Of a DNA stretch of 64,000 bases, positions 25,568 through 37,850 are shown piece by piece. The position numbers and the translations under genes are program-made. Origin of the DNA: Lonicera japonica (Eukaryota; Streptophyta; Magnoliopsida; Dipsacales; Caprifoliaceae); assembly GCA_021464415.1 (NCBI GenBank), contig CM038469.1, forward strand, positions 57,219,702 to 57,283,701. The letters are read 5' to 3'. The notes beneath the pieces were generated by a model. That model made no database searches. It was not told the DNA's origin and saw nothing but the letters and a program-made list of their open reading frames with translations. The stretch's first letter is position 1; each line of letters begins with the position of its first letter.

Positions 25568-27248
25568 GTGGTGACTCGCCATCATTCCTTGCACATGATG
25601 TTGTTGTGAAGGTCTATAAAGATAAGTACCAGGTTAGCATTTAAATGACATTTTTTGACAACTAAAAAATAAACTTTACAGTTATATGATCTTGTAATAA
25701 AGTGAGGGTATAATCTAATATAAAGTTGATGTTCGTTGTTAGTTTACACAAAATAGTTGTGATTATTAACTGTGTGGATCATCTTATTTAGGTGACCCAG
25801 ATAGGGGAAATCGGTATTTCGTTGAATGTTAACTGGATCTTACCCTATGATGACCGTTCAGCAAGAGACCTTGCTGCAGTAAATAGGGCCCTTGATTTCA
25901 ACTATGGATGGTAAGGTTCATTAATTTCAAATACTATCTCTGTCTCGAAATATAGTTCCACTTTCCTTTTCGGATACATAATCAATATATACCAAATATT
26001 TCAACAGAAACTAAGTTGTACTATTCACCATTCATTAAGTTGATTTTTTTGTATTTAATCTATACATGCCTTATATTGTTTATTTTGGTTTAGACTTTTG
26101 TCTCACAATTTATGAATAGCCATTTTTCTCATTCAATCTTAGATTGGCGAGAGTTACATGCTTAAGCCATATTTGATGTAAAATAGACTTAAATAGTGAT
26201 TGCCCTTTAAAGGCTATAATAAAGGGTTTTGGATTAAAAATGTGATGTTGAATTGTGACATCTGCCAATATTGTGGTCAACACACTTCATTTATTTTTTC
26301 AGGTTTTCATGCCCTTATGTATAGTACATATATAATGCAATGAGATGTAAAGTTTTCTAACATTGAAAATATCAAAAATCCATCTTTAATTGTGAATTAC
26401 ATTTTTTCAAACACATACTAGGTTCATGGAGCCGTTGATGTACGGTTCCTACCCTGCTACCATGTTCAAACATGTTGGACGAAGACTGCCAAAATTCTCT
26501 AGAGTTTAGTCATCGACACTTATAGGGTCATTCGATTTCATCGATCTTAATTATTATACAGCCCGCTAAGCAATTGATAGGCCTTGCCAATATGGCGATT
26601 TTAGTTATATCAATGATTCTTGCATTGACCAAACAAGTAAGTTATCATATTGATTTTATTTCTTTTTTCGGTTATTAAAACTTTCTTATTCAACTTATAA
26701 CTTTAAACTTTGTTGAATCAGCTCTGCGAAACAAAACTCCTATTGGACCTCCGATATGGATACAATTGCAGAATATGTTTAGCATAAACTGTTAAATTTA
26801 TAACTTTTCTCACTCAAAAATATAATTTTGCATGCTTGTTCGTCATGGCTCTATATATATCCTAAAGGACTTAAAGAGTTGCTACTTTACACAAAAGAGC
26901 GATTTAATAGTCCAACAATATATATAACAGAAAATGGTAATTCAAACTCAACGTGCTATAATATTATATTTAAATAACATAATATGGTTATAACACATTG
27001 ACATTCCTTCTTTAGGAGTTAATGAACTGAATTCAAGGAGAGTATCACTTAATGATCAGATAAGAGTTGAATTCTACAAAGAGCATCTTTTGAACTTACA
27101 ACAAGCTATCAAGTGAGTAATATATATGCACGGGTTTCGTGGTAGAAACCTAAAGTGTTTTATATTCATTATGGATTATAATTGCAAAGGCTAATAATAG
27201 GCAATTGAATTTTAATAGAGCTGGAATCGACGTTCGTGGGTACTTTGC
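25563..27248 (+). pseudogene. GH1 beta-glucosidase copy B, fragment from exon 6 to exon 12
   Basis: Pieces: exon 6 (3' part) 25563-25632, 7 25792-25910, 8 26422-26636, 9 26722-26753, 10 26834-26936, 11 27016-27112, 12 (start only) 27219-27248. Lesions: one-base loss in exon 6; TAG at 26507-26509 and TAA at 26567-26569 in exon 8; exon 9 donor GT changed to AT; exon 10 acceptor AG changed to AT. Exon 7 and the ITENG nucleophile motif of exon 10 are otherwise intact. Exon 12 breaks off after the RGYF codons, where the sequence turns into the reverse complement of B itself. This is the left arm of the inverted repeat. Confidence 0.85.
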
Positions 27249-30200
27249 AATTACAATCCATAATGAATATAAAACACTTTAGGTTTCTACCACGAAACCC
27301 GTGCATATATATTACTCACTTGATAGCTTGTTGTAAGTTCAAAAGATGCTCTTTGTAGAATTCAACTCTTATCTGATCATTAAGTGATACTCTCCCTGAA
27401 TTCAGTTCATCAACTCCTGAAGAAGGAACGTCAATGTGTTATAACCATATTATGTTATTTAAATATAATATTATAGCACGTTGAGTTTGAATTACCATTT
27501 TCTATTATATATATTGTTGGACTATTAAATTGTTCTTTTGTGTAAAATAGCAACTCTTTAAGTCCTTTAGGATATATATAGAGCCATGACGAACCAGCCT
27601 GCAAAATTATATTTTGAGTGAGAAAAGTTATAAATTTAATAGTTTATAAATTTAATAGTTTATGCTAAACATATTCTGCAATTGTATCCATACCGGAGGT
27701 CCAATAGGAGTTTTGTTTCGCAGAGCTGATTCAACAAAGTTTAAAGTTATAAGTTGAATAAGAAAGTTTTAATAACCGAAAAAAGAAATAAAATCAATAT
27801 GATAACTTACTTGTTTGGTCAATGCAAGAATCATTGATATAACTAAAATATACAGGTTGGCAAAGCCTATCAATTGCATAGCGAGCTATATAATAATTAA
27901 AACCAATGAAATTGAATGAACCTAATATGTGTTTGAAAAAATGTAATTCACAATTAAAGATGGATTCTTGATATTTTCAATGTTAAAAAACTTTACATCT
28001 CATTGCATTATGTACTATACATAAGGGCACGAAAACCTGAAAAAATAAATGAAGTGTGTTGACCAAAATATTGGCAGATGTCACAATTCAACATCACATT
28101 TTTAATCCAAAACCCTTTATTATAGCCTTTAAGGGGCAATCACTATTTAAGTCTATTTTACATCAAATCTAGCTTAAGCATGTAACCCTCGCCAATCTAA
28201 GATTGAATGAGAAAAATGGCTATTCATAAATTGTGTGACAAAAGTCTAAACCAAAATAAACAATATAAAGCATGTATAGATTAAATACAAAAAATTCAAC
28301 TTAATGAATGGTGAATAGTACAACTTAGTTTCTGTTGAAATATTTGGTATACATTGATTATGTATTCGAAAAGGAAAGTGGAACTATATTTCGAGACAGA
28401 GATAGTATTTGAAATTAATGAACCTTACCATCCATAGCTGAAATCAAGGGCCCTATTTACTGCAGCAAGGTCTCTTGCCGAACGGTCATCATAGGGTAAG
28501 ATCTAGTTAACATTCATCGAAATACCGATTTCCCCTATCCGGGTCACCTAAATAAGATGATCCCACTACACCAGATTTCGCTAACTGGCATGCACTATTG
28601 GCACGGTTTTAAGCCGTGCCAGATTTAGATAGCGTATGACACGAATTTGGCAGGGCTCAACCCGTGTCTATTTTGGAACGGTTTCTTTCTGTTCCAAAAC
28701 AGTTCTTATCGTCTTTTCCTTTCCCGCGTTTGACCAAAAATCCCGCCAACTTTAAAAGCCAAACAGGCGCCAAACAGACACGGTTTATTGCCGTGTCAAA
28801 ACTGTTCCTATCTTCATTTCCTTTTCCCCCCTTTGACCAAAATCTCCCGCCCAGTTGAAAATCCAATTTTTTAAATAATTTTAAGAATTATGCTCATAAT
28901 TTCATTTTAATATATTCAATTTTATTTTAATATATTCATTTTTTCACTTTTTCTAATATTATAATGAAAATTATGCCTAAATTACCCATATCTCATTTTT
29001 TTTTCTCGAAATAAGATCATTTTGACTTTTTAAAATTTTTATTTTATATTTTAAAATTAATTAATTTCATTTTGTAAAATCTACATATTGTATAGTTTAA
29101 CTTTTTTATAATTTATATTCAACAACTTAATGATTATTATATTAAATATTTTTTTAAGGAACAAAGTTTGTAATTAATATTTTTTCTATTAGTACTTTTA
29201 TTTATTAATCCTTTTGTTTAGTTGTTAAAATATGAAAAATATGTTTTTTCTCTTTATAATCTAATTATTTTATAATCCATAAGTATTATATTAAAATTAA
29301 ATTTAAAACTAGTCATACTAAAATTAAATATATGGTATGCATTTTAAGTAAACATATAGTTTTTTGTGATTAAGAAATTAATAATACCTCGAAACGTTAT
29401 AATGCATTTTATCTAAAAGTATGATTTCACGGATTCGTTTAGTAAAATATCATTATTATACTCTGTGAAGCACGAATATGGATTCTGTTATCGAATATGA
29501 CACTGTACCAATACGGTAATACTGCAAAATAAGAAATTAGAAAAATATAGGATACGATACGTCTTGGATACAGATTATAAAAAATAATTATAATATATAT
29601 TTAATTATTCAACTATAAGAATTTTATAAATTTATGAACAATATCATTAATATTCATAAAACTAATGTAAAATATTAAAGATAATATATTTATTTACATG
29701 TAGGGGTGTATACGGATCAGATACCACACTATTATGCTTATCTTTTTTAAATATGATATCCAAATCATTATCCATATTTATTCAGATAGTAAACTCAGCT
29801 ATTCTTATCTTATCGGATTCAGATAATAACCTTATCTGTTTCTTATATATAACTATAATTATATATACGCTGTCTTATGTTTTGTGTAAACTTTAAACTA
29901 AAATAATGAATTCTTTTAGTTATCCTATATAACATAATTCACATTAAATTATAAGATAACCATCACATAAATTCAAATGACAAATCAAAGTTGAAAATCA
30001 TTAGTATTTAAATTTGATAATAGCAAACCACATATATTGTACATACGACTTACAAACTCTTATTTAATTTATTCCGTTTAACTTTCTATATTTTGCTTAA
30101 AAATATGTAATTTCCTAAATTTAGAATATTTACATCCTGAAATGCTCAATACAACACATTAAGGGACTGTTTGTTTTGTACATTTGAAATCTGAATAAAG

Positions 30201-32515
30201 ACTGTTCAGATTTCAAATGTGCTAAAAATATATGTTTATTTGCTTCCATGTTCATGCCTTAATAGTTATATTTTTTTAATAATTCAAAGGTAAAAATTTC
30301 ACTTCTTAACCCAAATAAAAGATCTTCTTTTTGTATCAAATAAACATAACTCTTCTTTTTGTTCTTTTTTTTACGTATACAAAATTTCACAATATCTTTA
30401 GTATTTGTTTCACAATACTAGTATAAGATACTATAATAATATTATGATGATGAATTATACTAAGAGTGCCCTTGTAGTATAATGAGAATATGAAATTATA
30501 TTAGGAGTATATTTTAAATTACACTAAAAGTATCTGTTGATTACACTAATGATATTTATAATTACGAATTATGTTAATAGTATCTTTGAATTAGATTAAG
30601 AATATTAGTATATATGAATTATATTTAGAATAGTTGTATAATTTTTTTTTACATCTTACTTTAGTTTTATCTTGTGTATGCTAGCTTCTCCTTGTATAAT
30701 TTTTTATCTAAACAATTCTAGTTTCTCTCCTTGTGAATTTCGGCTCCTAATTTATGTATGTATTTTACCGAGGCTTAAGTTTTTCATTGATTTCTTCACA
30801 ATTATTTGTCTAGTTGGTAATTTATGTATATATTTCATTGTTTTATTTGTCTAGTTGGGTAAAACATTTTAGGGGTTGTGTAGAAAAGTAGTTTATTTGA
30901 ATAGTTAGTTATTTTTAATTACTTAGGAGTAAATTTTAGGAAACTTTAGTTTTAGGATTAAAAACTTACGACTTCAAATCATATGGACTAAAAAGTTATG
31001 GCCCCAAGATAAACAAAACCTTGAGCATAATATTAATTTATTCCTAACAAAGTTTATTCATAATAGAATTCTTTTTCAGACCTTGTATATTGATTACTTG
31101 TGATTGCATAAATGATACGCTCGTAAAGTGGAAGAGTAATCTTTATAGTAAAAAAATTATACTAATTCATTAGTATGTATTAAGTTGTAGTTAATTATTT
31201 CATGAATGTTGATTTAATACCAATGCAGAATTTTAGATAAAGCTGAGTAAACTCCTAACTTTTAGAAATCTATCTTTTCACACTTCTTATTTGAACTGTT
31301 ATGACTAACGTTTTTTATTTCTAATTCTTATCAGATCCTACATACAAATATAGGGTCTCAAGGCAAAGAAATCCCCCAACCCAAAGCAAGTGACTAATTT
31401 ATTTCTTATCGATACCACAAGGCTTTAATGCTATTGATTGTATATGATTCTATTATACGCCCGTCCAACTCTCCAAGTTCCGCCTTATCTTTTGCAATTT
31501 TCCATCTTATATTTTGTTAACCTCAAACATTATTTTGTTATCTTGTGAATACTAAGGTTTACAACAGAGTCAAGGAGTCGAAGATTTTGGTAGTTACAAC
31601 TTCGAAAGGTGGAAAGAATATTTGAAAGATGGTCAAAGTAGTCTATTGTATTTTTAGGCTTTGTGATCAAACATTAGTTTTGTATACGATCTTTGTATGT
31701 TGGCAACTTAGTATTTTACTTGTAAAAGTGTACATTGATTTGAATGTGAAATAATGATCAATTTTTGATTGAATGTTTTTGCTTTTCAATTTGATGGAAT
31801 TGTTTTGATTTGTTGCATATAAAATTTAGACTGAGCGTGAAAAAGAAGAGGTTGAAAAAAGCCAAAAATGCAGCCGGAATAGAATCGGAATAGGTTGTAA
31901 AAGGCCAAAATTGTGGCTGGAACAAAAAAATATGCAGGAAATTAACATTTACAAATTAGCATGGTTTTGGCACGGCTAAAAACCGTTCCACATTTGTGAG
32001 AAAAATAAACTACAAATTAATTAAAAATGATGTGCACAAATTAAAAAGCGCACGAGGCAAATGACTCGGCAAATTTTGGGTCAAAAGAAGATCGATTTTG
32101 GCACGGTTTTTAACTGTTCCAAAATCGTTCCAAATTTAGTTAAAAAGGGGTACGGTTTGACCAAAATATAGAACCGAATGGGAACGGAAATAGCCGTTCC
32201 AAAAAAAAACCACACCACTTTTGGGCACGGCTCAGAGCCGTTCCAGATTCATTTTGGCACGGTTTTAAACCGTGCCTGTTTGGCATTTCTGGTGTAGTGT
32301 CCACATAGTTAATAATCACAACTATTTTGTGTAAACTAACAACAAACATCAATTGTATATTAGAATATACCCTCACTTTGTTACAAGATCAGATAATTGT
32401 AAAGTTTATTTTTTAGTTGTCAAAAAATGTCATTTAAATGCTAACCTGGTACTTCTCCTTATAGACCTTTACAACAGCAGCATATGCAAGGAGCTGATGG
32501 TAAGTCACCATGTAT
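25567..32515. repeat. GH1 inverted repeat (B/B' palindrome) with a 53 bp spacer
   Basis: Left arm 25567-27189; right arm 27243-28563 continuing at 32303-32515 after the CACTA insertion. The spacer 27190-27242 holds the intron 11 end and exon 12 start. Arms are very similar by eye; the main differences are a 104 bp deletion in exon 8 of the right arm, small indels and scattered substitutions. The junction lies in TACTTTGCAATTAC, where CTTTGCAAT is shared by both arms, as expected from fold-back synthesis or end joining at microhomology. Confidence 0.85.
28564..32299. mobile_element. Non-autonomous CACTA (En/Spm) transposon in intron 6 of B'
   Basis: Termini CACTACACCAGA and TCTGGTGTAGTG are perfect inverted repeats, flanked by a 3 bp duplication TCC (28561-28563 and 32300-32302), the hallmark of the CACTA superfamily. 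Subterminal regions carry short inverted motifs of the type GGCACGGTTTTAA / CCGTGCC and GAACGG / CCGTTCC in several copies (28600-28815, 31965-32275), as in other CACTA elements where transposase binds. The 3.74 kb interior has no transposase ORF and is AT-rich. Confidence 0.9.
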
Positions 32516-33126
32516 GGCTCGATACCAGAATTACCCCCTATACAGCCAGGCTTTTGCCAACTTGAGAACCTTCCAGGTGTAAGTTCACCAGTTGCATAGC
32601 CAAACATGCTATATGATAGTGGTTCGTTCAGGGTAATCAAGTGCTTCACCCTATCGCCAAAAGCCTTAAAACAAAGTTCTGCATAGTCGCGAAAATCATT
32701 CCTACTCACAATTAAGTTTGATTAAACACTTTATTACTGTTGGAATTTGGAGCAAAAAACCATAATTGTGGTTGTATCATCATTATTGGTGAAGATTAAG
32801 TGGAGTTTTGCTACTTTTGTGGCAAGTTGAAAATTTGAGTTCTAATTTTCTTTGGGTCCATATATCGAAAAGAGTAAGAAGATTTTTATGTGTGAGAGAA
32901 GTTAAGAAGAAAAAATATTTAAAGTGCAATTTGGTTTACTTATGTGAAAAATACATTTTGTAACCCATATTTGTATTTGAAAATTACCTAATATATTGAA
33001 AGAGCTATATGTGGACTAGTGGTGATGTTGTCTTTATTAATTTGTTCGGTTACTTTCTTTATTAATTTGTGGTTTATGTTGTTAATCCTCCTCACCACAG
33101 TTATAAGCTATCATTTAAATAACTTA

Positions 33127-33285
<159 letters not shown>

Positions 33286-33899
33286 TTAATAATAACCTTT
33301 TCATAATAACAAATAAAAAGGGAAATATGGGAAGATTATATTTAACCATGGGACAAAAGTTCGTCATTAAGGTGGTTGTAGAATTTTATCCCTTTCTGGT
33401 TTACCCCTGCATGATATTTCCACCTGACAATGTAAATATCAATTTAAACTTATTAGTATCCAGACTATGGCTTAACAATAATTTTAGAACGTCGTTATAT
33501 CTTACATAAATGAATGACGTCGTATCAAATGTATAGTAACTAATGAGTAATCACCATTTTAAAACTTTAGTGGTTAATGCAAATAAATATGTACGTGTAA
33601 ATTAACTCATAGCTTAAAAACAAACCAATCTTATTGTCAATGAAACTTGTTTAAACAAAAATGGTAGAACTAATAAAGAGCTTTTTACCAGGCAATATTC
33701 TGGACCAAGATATGGAGAATCTGAAAGCATCAAAACCTAGATGTCTCATTGTAGCAACGTCTTTCTGTGAAATTTTCAAATGTTAAAAATTTAATTTTGA
33801 ACCAAATGATTTGCAATAAGATATGTTGTTCCAAGAATACCTTATAACGGTGATAAAAATCATCGGCGACTTTCCCACTGCTCTTGTCCTTCACTTTCT

Positions 33900-35297
33900 C
33901 TGCAACACAAATACATTTCTCTTTAAAGTAAAAATCATTTCTTTAAAAAAAAAAAAAAAAAGTTAATCAACAACTTTTACAAGGCAACTCAAACAAGTGA
34001 GACAACAGAGTTCTTGTTTAAGGGTTTGCTTATTTAAACTCTAAAAGCCATATGGAATTCCTCAGTCTATTTCTCTATGTTAACGCTACGTTAAGATTCT
34101 TTTAATTTTAAGAGTAAACTACCCTAATGGCATGGCCCCTAAACTATTATCTCAATTTCACTTTGGCTCTTAAGCTAAAGGTGCTTAAACTATGTACCGT
34201 GTTTTATTTTGATCTTTCCGTCCAATTTCTTGTTAAGTTGTACATAACGAAGGGTAAAAAGGTCATTTTCCAATTGAAAAGGGAAAAAAAAATAAGTTTT
34301 AGAAAGAGAACCACTGGCGGCCAACCGTGCCACCATAAAACCACCATTTCGTTTCTCTATCCCCCTGTTTTCTCTCTCTTCTATCTTTCCTCTTGGCTTA
34401 TTTCTTCCATTCTCTCTCTCTCTAAATTTATGTGTATAGATCTTTCGAAATTATACCCAAATTTAACTATTTACGTCTATATATAGATCTTGATTAATTA
34501 GTACCTTTGTACATATTTTTTAAATCGTGACAGTAACGGTGATATAAGATGGTGGTGATAGGATGAGGAAGATGATCGAGATAGTGTGGAATGAAAAGGT
34601 AGGTTGGAGGTGGAAGAGCTGGTGGTGGAGGTGGTTGGAGTGGAGATGGAGATGGAGATGGTGGGAGTGGAGGTGGCCAACGTGAATATGGATATGGTGG
34701 TGGAGAAGATGGCCGGAGGTGGTTGGAGCAATGGAGGGTATAGATGTATATACATGTGTTTTTGTGTGTATATATAGAGAGAGAGGTTTTATATGGTCTT
34801 CCATTGATTTGGTTCAAGATTTTGGTTTCGATTTCCATTGATATAGTTTGATTAAGTTTCCATATCATGTTTAAAGTTGAGATGTGTTAGTCTGGGTTTA
34901 AATTGTTGGTAGTTGTTTAATTTACAATATATTTAATTTGAAAATTTAGAAGAAAAACAATTCTTACCCACTTCTAATGTATATACAATAATATTAAAGT
35001 GACTGAAGAAATATTGCAGGTATTGATTTGCAATATATCCCTTTTTGTCTTTTGATTAAATTATAGTTGTAACATAAGGAGGCTAAGTACGTACGTAGTA
35101 GGCGTGCAAAGTTAAAAGGATCTTGCATGCATGAAGAGAACATATAGAGTTGGAAAATATAAACATATTATTAGTATTTTTTATTTTTCTCAAAGTTAAT
35201 ACTAGTTAAATGATCACTCTTAATAAAATAATTGGCTTAACCCCTCAAGCATTCATACATTATTTTTTTAAAAAAAAATTACCATATATCTATCTAC
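33900..35297. other. Enlarged intron 1 of copy B'
   Basis: 1398 bases versus 798 in C and 829 in A. The extra DNA starts near 34110 (GTAAACTACCCTAATGGCAT) and includes a GGTGGA-rich low-complexity stretch at 34600-34730. One end of an insertion is likely but a matching second end was not found. The minus-strand ORFs here are translations of the simple repeat. Confidence 0.4.
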
Positions 35298-35502
35298 CTG
35301 GATGTTTCGCCGTGAAAGTATCATATATACTAGCTCCTTTGCCACCCTTGTTTGCAGCTCCTTCATATTGGTAAGCAGATGATGCTGTACCAAAAATGAA
35401 TCCGTTTGGAAAATCACTCCGATCCAAAGCTCCAATTACCAATTTTAAACTAACTGACGAGAAAAATGCCAATAATAAAACAATTTGATTCATTCTACCC
35501 AT

Positions 35503-36795
35503 GTTAATCTCCCTATATAGTTTGCAGGCATTTATGTTTGATTCATACAATCAAAAGTAAAGGGACAGGGACATCTAATAATTATTATTATTATTATTAT
35601 TATTATTACATACATATATTCATTATATACTTTTTAAAGCTTAGACTATTCATGTGCGCCCAATTAATTAATTATAGTAAATACATAATTAAAATAATAA
35701 ATTAAATTTATCCCCCCCCCCCCCCAAAAAAAAGGAAAAAAAGAAAAAAAACTATAGTTGATTTTGAGTTACACCTATTACTACTCTTGAAATCATTAGT
35801 CTGGCCAAAAAAATTAAGGTTATTAGCACACTCTATATAATTAGTATTCTTGTTCTTGTACACCAAAACCTCCTAGCGACTGGGTATTTTTTGGAACACT
35901 TTTTTTATGTATTATAGACATTTTTTTAACTGCTAGTTTGTATATTTCTGTGAAATGCTAATAGTCATACTAAAACATGCATTAATTGCATTTTGACATT
36001 ATTGAATGGCTTGAAATATATAGTAGCAGTGAGATAGTAGAAGAGGAAAAGTAACTTCAGGGAGATAAATTTGAAAAACTCATTAATCGATAAAATATGA
36101 TTCAACCAGAATAATGTTGATGTGTCTTTTATTTGGATCGATTTCAACTTACTAACTTGATCTCAGACGAACAAGCTAGAGAGAGAAGAGGAAATCAAAG
36201 GGCAGTTCAGTAATTGCAGCATAAAATAAGAGCTAGTGGTGATTGAAGATATCAAGGGAGTGCAATTATAAATTTTGTTATTGAATCATCCTTCTTAATT
36301 ATTACATTGATTTTGAATATTAAACACTGAAATACATGCAATTCGTGCAAGCTATTTTTTTTATGCATACATCTCGATCTTGTAATATAAAATGCTAAAA
36401 CATAAAGAGAGAAAACTAGCCGTAATTAGCTCATCCCTTCAAATATAATGAACGGTCATAAAATTTATTGAAACATTTCTATTAATTTAGCTCATAAATT
36501 CGCAGCATTCTCTCACTACCTAATGACTAATGTACTAAATTTGGTGCGCACTAAACTTTCACCATATTCATTGATTATTTACTAGTTTAATGGCATGGGT
36601 TTCTGTTATTATTTTCAAAACATGTGATGTTTGGGCAACAATAAATGGTTCATTGTTTTGTTTTGAATTGTGTATCACCATGCATGAATAAAAAATAGTT
36701 GTATTAACGTATGCAGGCAAATGATAAGAATTTAAATATATAGAGAACAAATATATATATAATATGCATTAAATAATGTACATATTTTAATGTAA
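35503..36795. promoter_or_regulatory. Upstream region of copy B'
   Basis: Contains CTATATAG at 35513-35520, a (TTA)n run at 35581-35608 and a C14 run near 35711. The part 36480-36690 is the reverse complement of 41820-42000 upstream of copy C, showing head-to-head duplicated promoters. Confidence 0.5.
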
Positions 36796-37850
36796 GACTT
36801 AGGTGCCATTTAGTAAAAAAACTGAAAACTGAAATCTGAAACCTGAAACCTGAAAACTGAAAACTGAAACTGAAAACTGAAAACTGAAAAAGATGTTTGT
36901 TTATGTCTGAAAAATGTATCTGAAAAAATGTTGTTTGTTTTAATATAACACATCTGAAATCTGAATTTTTTTTATTATGACCATTTTGCCCTTATTATTG
37001 TATTTTGAACACATGATTATAAATGAAAATAAGAAAGACATAATATTATATCAAATTAAACAAGACGTAGATATGAAAATAATGCATATATTCACAGCAT
37101 GAATTGAACAAGACCATGGCAACATTCAAGATGCATTCAACAAGACCAACAACCATATAGCATACTCATCTAACAAAAGCAATTAATCTCAAAATTTTGC
37201 TTAAAACCCAACAATTTCGTCATATATATATATAAACAACAATTTATGCGTCTGTGTGCCTGTCTGTCGCCTGTGTGTGTGTGTGTGTGTCTGTGCGCCT
37301 GTGTGTGTGCGTTTTTGTGTGCGTGTGGACGAGGGAGAGAAAGAATCCGAGTTATTTGTGCATCTGTGTGTCTGTGTGAAGGAGAGAGAGAGTGATCTAT
37401 TGAAGAACGGCGATGTGCGTGTGTGCGTGTGTGTGTTAAAGAGAGAGCGAGAGAGAGAGAGATCTCACCGGAGATGGAGAACGGCGACGTGGAAATGAAC
37501 GGAGGTGATGGAGGCCTGGGCGACGAGCGGCGTGAGATGGAGAGAGCGGCGTGACCTAGGGCTGGGCTGGATTAATTTGATAAAAGGGTGAGGGGTGATT
37601 TTTGTGTAATTTTGAGAAAAGAGGGAGGGTAAAATAGTCTTTTTCTACTCTTTAAAATTAAGTTTCAGATTTAAGTTGCAACTTTGCCACTTAATTTTTT
37701 GGATGAAAATTTTAAGTTTTAAGTGGTAAAAATTAAGTGGCCACTTAATTTTTTTAGTTAGTGAACAACTTTCACAGCCACTTAAATCTGAAAATTTTAA
37801 GTTTTCAGATTTAAGTGGCAAATTAAGTGGCAAATGAACAAGGCCTTAGT
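36796..37850. mobile_element. Putative hAT-like non-autonomous element
   Basis: Left side TTAGGTGCCATTTAG followed by repeats of CTGAAAACTGAAA; right side, reverse complemented, CTAAGGCCTTGTTCATTTGC with repeats of TTAAATCTGAAAAC. Such ends are common in plant hAT-like short elements. The interior holds a TG-rich microsatellite (37265-37330) and GA runs (37375-37460). No clear target duplication was found. Confidence 0.45.

Noticed and set aside
34494..34868. Proline/serine-rich minus-strand ORFs in intron 1 of B'
   Set aside because: Translations of a GGTGGA-type low-complexity stretch in three frames; they lie inside an intron.
37256..37498. 80-codon ORF rich in Cys-Val
   Set aside because: Translation of TG and GA microsatellites inside a transposon-like segment.
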